From: a bacterium
Lineage (GTDB): Bacteria; Chloroflexota; Dormibacteria; Aeolococcales; Bog-877
Direction: 5' to 3'
Assembly (NCBI GenBank): GCA_021844355.1
Contig: JAKBTP010000142.1
Coordinates: forward strand, 4,762-10,151
DNA: 5,390 nt
Positions 1 through 4,987 of this stretch are shown one piece after another. Below the pieces are notes generated by a model. The model ran no database searches, was not told the origin of the DNA, and saw only the letters and a list, made by a program, of their open reading frames with translations. How positions within the stretch are numbered: the stretch's first letter is position 1; each line of letters starts with the position of its first letter. The position numbers and the translations under genes were made by a program.

Positions 1-1
1 C

Positions 2-268
2 CCCATCCCCAAGCTGACCAGGACCGAGGTCGGGATGTGGGTGGTGTACGGGGTGGTGGGCGCCATGACCGTGGTGGTCCCGATCATCAGCCGGCATCTC
101 GACCTCGCCGACGTCGGAGCCTGGATCCTGGTCCTGGGGGCGGCGGCGATGAGCTTTGGCTGGTACCGCTCCGGCGCACTGCGCCACCCGGAGTGGCTGG
201 AGGAGGCGGAGTACGAGGCGTTCCTGAAGGAGATGCAGGGCCCGTATCAGCCGCCGGAGCCGACCTGA
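2..268 (+). CDS. Unidentified small membrane protein, 3' part
   Basis: I do not recognise this protein. The frame is open from base 2 to a TGA at 266-268 and gives 88 residues. All 11 codons before the first ATG (position 35) end in G or C, which suggests that coding continues from beyond the left edge. A GAGG at 26-29 could instead serve the ATG at 35 and give a 77-residue protein. A short stretch with basic residues (KLTR) precedes a hydrophobic segment (about residues 12-29), then a polar linker (SRHLDLADVG) and a second hydrophobic segment (about 38-54). The tail is acidic and proline-rich (EEAEYEAFLKEM, ending PPEPT). This looks like two membrane helices with a cytoplasmic acidic tail. 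No family signature allows a function. It lies upstream of the iron permease on the same strand, but a 107-bp gap with its own promoter separates them. Confidence 0.6.
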   Translation, partial: PIPKLTRTEVGMWVVYGVVGAMTVVVPIISRHLDLADVGAWILVLGAAAMSFGWYRSGALRHPEWLEEAEYEAFLKEMQGPYQPPEPT

Positions 269-293
269 GCCCGCCAGGACCGCATATTCCGAC

Positions 294-323
294 TTGACAC
301 CTACGATTTAACCTCCGTACCGT
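294..323 (+). promoter_or_regulatory. Probable sigma70-type promoter of the iron permease gene
   Basis: A perfect TTGACA (294-299) is followed, after an 18-bp spacer, by TACCGT (318-323), a 3/6 match to the -10 consensus. Transcription would begin near 330 and leave a leader of about 45 nt before the permease ATG. An inverted repeat, CTACG at 301-305 and CGTAG at 321-325, brackets the spacer and could be an operator. The -35 is strong and the -10 weak, as expected of a regulated promoter. The regulator is unknown. Confidence 0.5.
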
Positions 324-358
324 AGCCGGGGCGGCGAACGCCGCAGCGGCTCAGCGAC

Positions 359-365
359 AGGAGGT
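359..365 (+). promoter_or_regulatory. Strong ribosome binding site of the iron permease gene
   Basis: AGGAGGT lies 10 nt before the ATG at 376 and matches the anti-Shine-Dalgarno almost fully. It fixes the start of the permease. It is the only strong site of this kind in the window; most other protein genes here have none. Confidence 0.8.
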
Positions 366-375
366 CCCGGGTTCC

Positions 376-1245
376 ATGCTGCCCACTTTCGTGATCTTCC
401 TTCGGGAAGGGGTGGAGGCCAGCATGATCATCGCCATCCTGCTGGCCTACCTGGCCCGGAGCGGGCATCGGGAGCACTTCCGAGACGTCTACCTCGGAGT
501 GGGAGCCGCCCTGCTGCTGGCCTTCGGGGGCGGTGCCGCCGCGTTCCTTTTGATCCACACCTACGAGGGGTCCCGGGTCCAGGCCATCTTCGAGACCGGC
601 ACCTACCTGCTGGCCTGCGGAGTCCTCACCTACATGACCTTCTGGATGCACTCCCACGCCCGCACCTTGTCCCGGGAGCTCCGCGAGCGCACCGACAGGG
701 CCATGGGGCGGGGGGCCAGGCTGAGCCTGGCGCTGGTCGCCTTCCAGGCGGTCGGCCGGGAGGGGCTGGAGACGGTGGTCTTCACCCTCGCCATCTTCTT
801 CGCGGCGGCCGGCAGCCAGGCCAACTTCGCCGCCTCGGTGCCGGCGGCGGCCCTGGGGGCGGGACTGGGGCTGCTGGCCGCGCTGGCCATCGCCTTCGCC
901 ATCTACCGGCTCGGCCACCGGCTGAACCTCGGGCGGTTCTTCCAGATCGTGGGCTCCCTGCTGATGCTCTTCGCCGCCGGCCTCTTGGCCGACGCCGTGG
1001 AGAACCTCCAGCAGCTGGGGTGGCTGCCCTTCCTCGCCCACCCGCTCTGGAACACCTCGGCCCAGCTGAGCGAGCAGGGCGCCCTGGGAGACGTCCTGCA
1101 CACCTTCCTGGGCTACGCCGCCCAGCCCACGGCGCTGCAGGTGCTGGCCTATGCTGCCTACGTCCTGGCCGCGGTGGGCGGATTCATCTGGATCGGAGGG
1201 CGCAACCGCCCGAGGCCGGCCCAGCCCGCCACCAGCCCCAGCTGA
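376..1245 (+). CDS. efeU: FTR1-family iron permease, EfeU-like
   Basis: This is an inner-membrane iron permease of the FTR1/EfeU (OFeT) family, which moves ferric iron into the cell, in bacteria usually together with periplasmic EfeO and the heme peroxidase EfeB. The 289-residue length is normal for EfeU. Both hallmark REGxE motifs are present, REGVE at residues 10-14 and REGLE at 128-132; their glutamates bind iron in the family. About seven hydrophobic segments are visible: near residues 3-27, 40-60, 75-92, 117-143, 152-177, 188-207 and 257-274. A short polar proline-rich tail follows. The start is set by AGGAGGT 10 nt upstream, and the N-terminal helix carrying the first motif begins at once. 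No efeO or efeB gene is in the window, and the gene is convergent with kynureninase, so it appears to be a single-gene unit at least on its 3' side. Iron-responsive control is expected for the family but no clear Fur or IdeR box is visible. Confidence 0.92.
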   Translation: MLPTFVIFLREGVEASMIIAILLAYLARSGHREHFRDVYLGVGAALLLAFGGGAAAFLLIHTYEGSRVQAIFETGTYLLACGVLTYMTFWMHSHARTLSRELRERTDRAMGRGARLSLALVAFQAVGREGLETVVFTLAIFFAAAGSQANFAASVPAAALGAGLGLLAALAIAFAIYRLGHRLNLGRFFQIVGSLLMLFAAGLLADAVENLQQLGWLPFLAHPLWNTSAQLSEQGALGDVLHTFLGYAAQPTALQVLAYAAYVLAAVGGFIWIGGRNRPRPAQPATSPS

Positions 1246-1262
1246 CCTGGGAGGGGACAGCG

Positions 1263-1279
1263 CCCCGGGGCACCCGGGG
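1263..1279. terminator. GC hairpin between convergent genes, possible bidirectional terminator
   Basis: CCCCGGG (1263-1269) and CCCGGGG (1273-1279) form a perfect 7-bp stem with a GCA loop, in the 40-bp gap between the stop codons of the permease and kynureninase genes. It can form in RNA from either strand. No T-tract follows on either side, so it is not a classical intrinsic terminator, but its place suits transcript-end formation for both genes. Confidence 0.4.
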
Positions 1280-1285
1280 AACCGG

Positions 1286-2560
1286 CTATCCCGCCTCCCC
1301 TGAGGTCAGTTCCGCCGCCGAGCGGGCCAGTGCGGCGGCCGCCCGGACCAGGTCGGTGAACGAGGTGGTGGGAGCGGCGCAGCCCAGGCGCACCCGGTCC
1401 GGGGGCCGAAAGTCCAGGATCACCTCCCCCGAACTGTCCAGTCGCTGGCACAGCTCCCTGGCCCGGGGGTGGCGCAGGGTCACCTGGGATCCCCGCTGCC
1501 CGTCCTGGCGCGGGGTGGCGAGGTGGAACCCCAGTGGCTCCAGCCGGCGATCCGCGAGCCTGATCAGGTGGGCGGTCAGGGCCAGGCTCTTGGACCGCAC
1601 CCTGTCGATGCCCAGCTCCGCCAGCAGCTCGACCCCCTCCTCGACCAGCGCCAGACCGAGGATCGGGGGGGTGCCGGATAGGAAGCTCCCGATGCCCTCC
1701 CGGGGAATGTAGGGCTCCTCCATGGCGAACGGGTCTCGTTTGCCCATCCACCCCCAGATCGGCTGCCGGAGCCGCTGCTGGAGGTGCCGGCTGACATACA
1801 GGAAGGCGGGTGACCCGGGGCCGGCGTTGACGTACTTGTAGGTGCAGCCGACGGCGAGGTCAGCCCGGCTCTCGTCCAGGGTTACCGGTACCGCTCCCAC
1901 CGAGTGGCTCAGATCCCATAGGGTCAGCGCCCCCGCGTCTCGGACGACCGCCGAGATCCCCGCCATGTCGGCCAGCGCCCCAGAGCGGTAGTCGACGTGG
2001 GAGAGGAGGACGAGGGCGGTGTCCGCTCCCACCACGTTGCCGACCGCCTCCGGGGTGGGCCCCATGACCTCGTCGAAGTCCGCCAACCGAAGCGTCAGCC
2101 CGCGGCTGGCGGCGAGCCCGGCCAACAGGTAGCGGTCGGTGGGGAAGTTGGCGCGGTCGGTGACCACCGCCGTCCTCCCGGGGAGGGAGTCGAGCGCCGC
2201 AGCCGCGAGCTTGTAGAGGTTGACCGAGGTGGAGTCGGCGATCACGACCTGTCCAGGTCCGGCGCCCAGGAGGACCTCGCCGAGCCGGTCTCCCACCCTG
2301 GCTGGCATGTCCATCCATCCGTTCCAGGAACGGACCAGGCCCTCTCCCCACTCATCCTCCGCCAGCTGGAGCAGGCGGCTCAGCGAGCGCTTGGGCAAGC
2401 GGCCCAGGGAGTTCCCATCCAGGTAGGGAGGATCCGCCGCACCGGCATGGAACAGCTCCGTGGCCCAGGCCAGGGGGTCCGCTCGATCCAGGGCGGCTGC
2501 CTCGGCGAGGTCCTCGGCGAACAGCCCCGAATCCTCCCCCACCGGGGCTGCGGCGCTCAC
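1286..2560 (-). CDS. kynU: Kynureninase (PLP-dependent)
   Basis: Kynureninase (EC 3.7.1.3) cleaves L-kynurenine to anthranilate and alanine in tryptophan catabolism, in the cytosol. The 424-residue length is typical. Visible signatures are YLDGNSLG (46-53), DSTSVNLYKL (109-118), NFPTDRY (138-144), SHVDYRSG (187-194), WDLSHS (215-220) with cofactor residues D216 and H219, and CTYKYVNAGPGSPAF, whose K242 should carry PLP. SGTPPI (295-300) has Thr where human kynureninase has Asn333, as is usual in bacteria. R391 is the likely substrate-carboxylate arginine. Odd points: the usual GW-x-G-H motif reads GWMGK (270-274), and the usual PLY near the C-terminus is replaced (GCAAPTTSF, 393-401). The start is a GTG overlapping the nitrobindin stop as GTGA, with no good Shine-Dalgarno, so translation is probably coupled. 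No tryptophan dioxygenase or kynurenine formamidase gene is present. The fold and family are secure; the exact substrate is less so. Confidence 0.93.
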   Translation of the reverse strand: MSAAAPVGEDSGLFAEDLAEAAALDRADPLAWATELFHAGAADPPYLDGNSLGRLPKRSLSRLLQLAEDEWGEGLVRSWNGWMDMPARVGDRLGEVLLGAGPGQVVIADSTSVNLYKLAAAALDSLPGRTAVVTDRANFPTDRYLLAGLAASRGLTLRLADFDEVMGPTPEAVGNVVGADTALVLLSHVDYRSGALADMAGISAVVRDAGALTLWDLSHSVGAVPVTLDESRADLAVGCTYKYVNAGPGSPAFLYVSRHLQQRLRQPIWGWMGKRDPFAMEEPYIPREGIGSFLSGTPPILGLALVEEGVELLAELGIDRVRSKSLALTAHLIRLADRRLEPLGFHLATPRQDGQRGSQVTLRHPRARELCQRLDSSGEVILDFRPPDRVRLGCAAPTTSFTDLVRAAAALARSAAELTSGEAG

Positions 2561-3045
2561 CCTTGGCGCCGCAGCCGGGAGAGGACGTGGGGCGCCAGGC
2601 CGCCCTCCCCCACCGCGATCAGGATCTCGTGCACCAGCGTCGACCCCTCCATCTGCAGCCGCCGGCCGACCCGGTCCAGCCGCCGCGCCGCGGGCGTGAC
2701 TCCGAGAGGTCCCGGTGAGAGCTCCAGCCGGTCGCCCTGCAGTAGGCCGACCTGGATCTCGGTGTATCCGGCCGGGATGGCCAGAACCAGCTCCACTTCG
2801 CCGCCCTGGAGAAGCCGTAAGTAGCCCCTCTCGGAATGGCTCAGCTCACCGGTGCCCAGGACCTCGGTCCGCTGGTCCCAGGTCAGTACGGCCCGGTCCG
2901 GCACGGCCTGAAGCACGAGCCGCTCGCGGTACCGGAATGGCGGGTCCGACCACCGGCCGGCCCCCTCGCCCTCCCAGGCGCCCAGCCAGGAGCGAAACGG
3001 GGCCAGAAGCGCCTGGACTTGGGGGGTGGGCACGAGCTGGACCAT
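2557..3045 (-). CDS. Nitrobindin-type heme-binding beta-barrel protein (DUF1794/THAP4-like)
   Basis: This is a nitrobindin-family protein: a lipocalin/FABP-like ten-strand barrel with ferric heme that binds NO and, in studied members, isomerises peroxynitrite. The length of 162 residues matches the family (about 160). The signature G-x-W-x-G-x-G-x-G is at residues 22-30 (GAWEGEGAG). HSERGYLRL (70-78), VELVLAIPAGYTEIQVG (84-100) and the C-terminal AVGEGGLAPHVLSRLRR (144-160) follow the family pattern, and H153 is the expected proximal heme ligand. It closely resembles mycobacterial Rv2717c as I recall it. The given start is the ATG at 3045. A TTGACC/TATGGT promoter overlaps that ATG, so the true start may be the in-frame GTG at 3033-3031, giving 158 residues from a leaderless transcript. 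The gene is first in an operon with kynureninase (4-bp overlap) and divergent from the DUF2236 gene. Confidence 0.88.
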   Translation of the reverse strand: MVQLVPTPQVQALLAPFRSWLGAWEGEGAGRWSDPPFRYRERLVLQAVPDRAVLTWDQRTEVLGTGELSHSERGYLRLLQGGEVELVLAIPAGYTEIQVGLLQGDRLELSPGPLGVTPAARRLDRVGRRLQMEGSTLVHEILIAVGEGGLAPHVLSRLRRQG

Positions 3046-3069
3046 ACGGGGCGCGTGATCCTCGGTCAA
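3041..3069 (-). promoter_or_regulatory. Promoter of the nitrobindin-kynureninase operon
   Basis: On the minus strand TTGACC (3069-3064) is followed by a 17-bp spacer and TATGGT (3046-3041). These are 5/6 and 4/6 matches to consensus at ideal spacing. Transcription would start about 7 nt further on, at 3034-3033, on or beside the in-frame GTG at 3033-3031. The -10 overlaps the upstream ATG (3045-3043), which would then lie outside the transcript. Confidence 0.6.
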
Positions 3070-3120
3070 GCCCGGGCCGCTGGCCAAGTTCCCGGCCGCC
3101 AAGCGCGTCTGCGGTCCGGG

Positions 3121-3126
3121 TACCCT
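3121..3126 (+). promoter_or_regulatory. Candidate -10 element of the DUF2236 gene (leaderless start)
   Basis: TACCCT fits the TAnnnT pattern of -10 elements and lies 6 nt before the ATG at 3133, so transcription would start at or next to the start codon. No Shine-Dalgarno precedes that ATG. No recognisable -35 is present at 17-18 bp, so support comes mainly from position and from the same arrangement at other genes here. Confidence 0.4.
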
Positions 3127-3132
3127 GATTTC

Positions 3133-4107
3133 ATGGAGATCAGGATCCCGTCGCGGGAGGAGGCGCTCTGGCTGCTGGCAGCGGGCCTGCCGCCGGCAGG
3201 GCCCTTTCCCCTTCGGTCCACCGACCCCGACCCCGGGTTCTTCGGCCCGGGAAGCATCACCTGGCGGGTGATGCGCGAGCCGCTCCTGCTCCTGGGCGCG
3301 TCCCGGGCGCTGCTCGTCCAGGTGGCGCACCCCCTGGTGGCGGAGGGTGCCCTCGACCACAGTGACTTCGCAAAGGACGCGGTGGGAAGGTTCCAGCGAA
3401 CCGTGGCCTGGGTCACCACCGTGGTCTTCGGGACCAAGGAGGAGGCCCGCGCCGCGACCAGGGAGGTGAACAGGGCCCACCGAAAGGTGGAGGGCCTCCT
3501 CTCCGAGGAGCACGCCACCGGCACGTGGCACGCCGGAAGCTCGTACCGGGCCCGGGATCAGGACCTCGTCCTCTGGGTCCACGCGGCCCTGGTGGAGTCC
3601 ATGCTGGCCACCCACGACGCCGCCATCGGCGGCCTGCAACCCAGGGAGCGCGACCGCTTCGTCGTGGAGTGGGACCAGGTGGTCCGGATGATGGGGCTGC
3701 CCGACGGGAGCGGATGGGAGGGGTACGCGGACCTGCGCGCCTGGATGGACCAGCTGGTGGAGGACGGGGCGGCCGTCCCCGGAGCCGGCTCCCGAGCGGT
3801 GGCCGACGTGATCCTTGTGCCCCGGCTGGGGATGCAGGGGCCAAGGGCCCTGGCCGAGCTCACCGGCTTCATCACCTCCGGGCTTCTGCCGGATCCGATC
3901 CGACGCCACTACCGCATCCGCTGGACCCCAGCCCAGGAGCTGGCCCATCGTGCGCTGTGCGCCTCCCTGCGGAGGGCGCGGACGATGATGCCCCGGCCCT
4001 TCCGGGTCTCTCCGGTCTACGACTTCGCCGTGGCCCGTGCCGCCGGCGAGCTCCGCCGTCGCCCCCAACTGCGGGAGAGCCTGGCCGAGCAACCGCGGCT
4101 CGCCTGA
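3133..4107 (+). CDS. DUF2236/MpaB-family oxygenase-like protein (latex-clearing-protein relative)
   Basis: This 324-residue protein belongs to the DUF2236 family (MpaB, MpaB' and rubber oxygenase catalytic domain). Characterised relatives, such as latex clearing protein, are b-type heme oxygenases that cleave C=C bonds; the substrate here is unknown. Family marks in order are FFGPGSITWRVMREP (36-50), AHPLVAEGALDHSDF (65-79), GRFQRT (85-90), NRAHRKVEG (113-121), Y138 with WVHAALVES (148-156), and GFITSGLLPDPIRRHY (245-260). R86, R89 and T90 have the spacing of the Arg-Lys-Thr active-site group described for Lcp, with Arg in place of Lys. H116 is a candidate heme ligand, assigned by pattern and not by alignment. 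There is no signal peptide, unlike secreted Lcp, so the protein is probably cytoplasmic. The frame stays open 99 codons upstream, but the ATG at 3133 suits the domain start and follows a -10-like TACCCT. It is divergent from the nitrobindin gene, with 87 bp between the start codons. Confidence 0.85.
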   Translation: MEIRIPSREEALWLLAAGLPPAGPFPLRSTDPDPGFFGPGSITWRVMREPLLLLGASRALLVQVAHPLVAEGALDHSDFAKDAVGRFQRTVAWVTTVVFGTKEEARAATREVNRAHRKVEGLLSEEHATGTWHAGSSYRARDQDLVLWVHAALVESMLATHDAAIGGLQPRERDRFVVEWDQVVRMMGLPDGSGWEGYADLRAWMDQLVEDGAAVPGAGSRAVADVILVPRLGMQGPRALAELTGFITSGLLPDPIRRHYRIRWTPAQELAHRALCASLRRARTMMPRPFRVSPVYDFAVARAAGELRRRPQLRESLAEQPRLA

Positions 4108-4128
4108 GGGGGGCTCACGCCGCCCCCC
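4108..4128. terminator. GC hairpin at a convergent gene junction
   Basis: GGGGGGC (4108-4114) pairs perfectly with GCCCCCC (4122-4128) around a 7-nt loop. The left arm fills the whole 7-bp gap between the stop codons of the DUF2236 and phosphatase genes, and the right arm lies in the last codons of the phosphatase. No T-tract is present. It may end transcripts from both sides or stabilise their 3' ends. Confidence 0.4.
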
Positions 4129-4678
4129 AGCTCACGATCGCCGGAACGGAGTGCTCCTCGCCCAATATCGAGATCGAGGCCACCGGGACCACGAGGTGGC
4201 GGCAGAGCCCGACCTCCTGCTCGAGGTAGGCGGCGGCAACCGCCCGGAGGATGTGGCCGTGCCCGAAGAGAGCGACGTCCTTCGAGCCCGATGGCCTCAG
4301 CTCCCCAAGAAGCCTTCTGGCCCGGCTCAGGACCTGGTCCGGCGACTCGCCCCCGGGGCAGCCGTCCCGCCACAGGTCCCAGCCTGGCCAGGACGCCTCG
4401 ATCTGGTCGCGCGTCCACCCCTCAAAGTCCCCGTAGTCGTACTCGCGAAGGTCAGGAGCGACCTCCGCCCGATCCCCGAGACCGGCCAGGGCTGCGGTCT
4501 GACGAGCCCGGAGAAGGGGACTGACCACCACCCGGGCGAAGTCGACCGGGGCCAGCCGGACCCGAAGGTGGCGCGCCTGCTCCTCCCCGCGGAGGCTGAG
4601 GGGGATGTCGGTGCGGCCGGTGTGACGACCGCTCACGGTCCACTCGGTCTCCCCGTGACGGACCAGGTAAATGGGCAC
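4115..4678 (-). CDS. Histidine phosphatase family protein (phosphoglycerate mutase-like; Rv3214-like acid phosphatase)
   Basis: This 187-residue protein is a branch 1 histidine phosphatase, whose members transfer phosphate through a phosphohistidine. Catalytic features are RHGE (7-10) with nucleophile H8, SPLLRARQTA (53-62) with phosphate-binding R59, E79 in REYDYGDFEG (78-87) as likely proton donor, and FGHGH (138-142) with second histidine H140. SGRHTGRTDIPL (16-27) and CPGGES (107-112) resemble mycobacterial Rv3214 (gpmB/entD), which from memory acts as an acid phosphatase more than as a mutase. The protein is much shorter than true cofactor-dependent phosphoglycerate mutases (about 250 residues), which argues for phosphatase activity on an unknown small phosphoester. 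The start is a GTG; translation enters the RHGE motif at once, so no later start is possible. There is no Shine-Dalgarno, but TAGACT lies 7 nt upstream. It is divergent from the tRNA gene and convergent with the DUF2236 gene. Confidence 0.9.
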   Translation of the reverse strand: MPIYLVRHGETEWTVSGRHTGRTDIPLSLRGEEQARHLRVRLAPVDFARVVVSPLLRARQTAALAGLGDRAEVAPDLREYDYGDFEGWTRDQIEASWPGWDLWRDGCPGGESPDQVLSRARRLLGELRPSGSKDVALFGHGHILRAVAAAYLEQEVGLCRHLVVPVASISILGEEHSVPAIVSWGAA

Positions 4679-4685
4679 CGGGTGC

Positions 4686-4691
4686 AGTCTA
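4686..4691 (-). promoter_or_regulatory. Candidate -10 element of the histidine phosphatase gene (leaderless start)
   Basis: Read on the minus strand, TAGACT (4691-4686) is a 4/6 match to TATAAT. Seven bases (4685-4679) separate it from the GTG start at 4678, so the message would begin at the start codon. No convincing -35 hexamer is visible. Confidence 0.4.
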
Positions 4692-4718
4692 GAGAGGGGG
4701 GGCCGAAGGAAGCTCAGA

Positions 4719-4724
4719 TATACT
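4719..4724 (+). promoter_or_regulatory. Candidate -10 element of the tRNA-Pro gene
   Basis: TATACT is a 5/6 match to TATAAT, nine bases before the mature tRNA 5' end at 4734, so the precursor would have only a few extra 5' bases. A run of G occupies the -35 position, so no usual -35 is present. It lies back to back with the phosphatase -10 in a 55-bp divergent gap. Confidence 0.45.
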
Positions 4725-4733
4725 GGGCGCCTT

Positions 4734-4811
4734 CGGGAAGTAGCTCAGTCAGGTTAGAGTGCACGGTTCGGGACCGTGAGGTCGGCGGTTCGAATCCGCC
4801 CTTCCCGACCA
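4734..4811 (+). tRNA. tRNA-Pro (anticodon CGG)
   Basis: A full cloverleaf can be drawn. The acceptor stem is 4734-4740 with 4801-4807 (7 bp). The D arm starts with GCTC at 4743-4746. The anticodon stem is CACGG (4762-4766) with CCGTG (4774-4778), around the loop TTCGGGA. The variable loop is 4779-4783. The T stem is GGCGG (4784-4788) with CCGCC (4796-4800), around the loop TTCGAAT. The anticodon is CGG (4769-4771), which reads the proline codon CCG, common in a GC-rich genome. The first pair C1:G72, the discriminator A73 (4808) and G37 agree with bacterial proline identity. CCA is encoded at 4809-4811. Confidence 0.95.
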
Positions 4812-4824
4812 GAGCCCCATCGGT

Positions 4825-4854
4825 GCCGGTCTTTGAGATCGGCCGGACTATTTT
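4825..4854 (+). terminator. Possible terminator after the tRNA
   Basis: GCCGGTC (4825-4831) pairs with GATCGGC (4837-4843), including one G-T wobble, around the loop TTTGA. CGGACTA and then TTTT (4851-4854) follow. The T-run is short and set 7 nt from the stem, so this is a weak intrinsic terminator candidate. Position, 13 nt past the tRNA end, is the best support. Confidence 0.4.
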
Positions 4855-4961
4855 GACGGCTCCTCCGGTGGATTTGACACCCTATCCGTTTCAGGCGCGC
4901 CTTCCAAGAAGCTGTGGACAGCCCGTGCGGCGTCCCGCCGGAGGGAGTCCGACAAATGGGA

Positions 4962-4981
4962 GTAGCACACAGTGCTACGAT
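4962..4981 (+). promoter_or_regulatory. Palindromic operator and extended -10 promoter of the toxin-antitoxin module
   Basis: GTAGCAC (4962-4968) and GTGCTAC (4972-4978) form a perfect 7-bp inverted repeat around ACA. Its right arm overlaps TACGAT (4976-4981), a 4/6 match to -10, which is preceded by TG at 4973-4974 as in an extended -10. Six bases (4982-4987) separate the -10 from the antitoxin ATG. Binding of the antitoxin, alone or with toxin, to this palindrome would block RNA polymerase. Such autoregulation is standard for Phd/YefM systems; its use here is inferred. Confidence 0.65.
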
Positions 4982-4987
4982 CACCCC

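Noticed and set aside
303..320. Possible IdeR/DtxR iron box near the permease promoter
   Set aside because: Only a loose half-site (TTAACCT) is visible; the second half is missing, so the match is not convincing.
301..1101. 266-residue open frame opposite the iron permease
   Set aside because: Glycine-, glutamine- and proline-rich low-complexity composition, a shadow of a clearly coding plus-strand gene with both REGxE motifs.
2836..3132. 99-codon upstream extension of the DUF2236 frame
   Set aside because: It overlaps the nitrobindin gene antisense and its operon promoter, and the family domain begins after the ATG at 3133.
2557..4092. 511-residue open frame on the minus strand
   Set aside because: Only its last 162 codons are the nitrobindin gene. 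The rest lies antisense to the DUF2236 gene, has no domain-like sequence, and is explained by the scarcity of stop codons in GC-rich DNA.
4874..4879. Perfect TTGACA in the gap after the tRNA
   Set aside because: No -10-like hexamer lies 16-19 bp downstream and it is about 110 bp from the antitoxin start, so it is probably chance.
4037..4987. Long open frame on the plus strand leading into the antitoxin
   Set aside because: It runs antisense through the phosphatase and straight through the tRNA-Pro gene (giving the familiar false peptide EVGGSNPPFPT). The antitoxin begins at the ATG at 4988.
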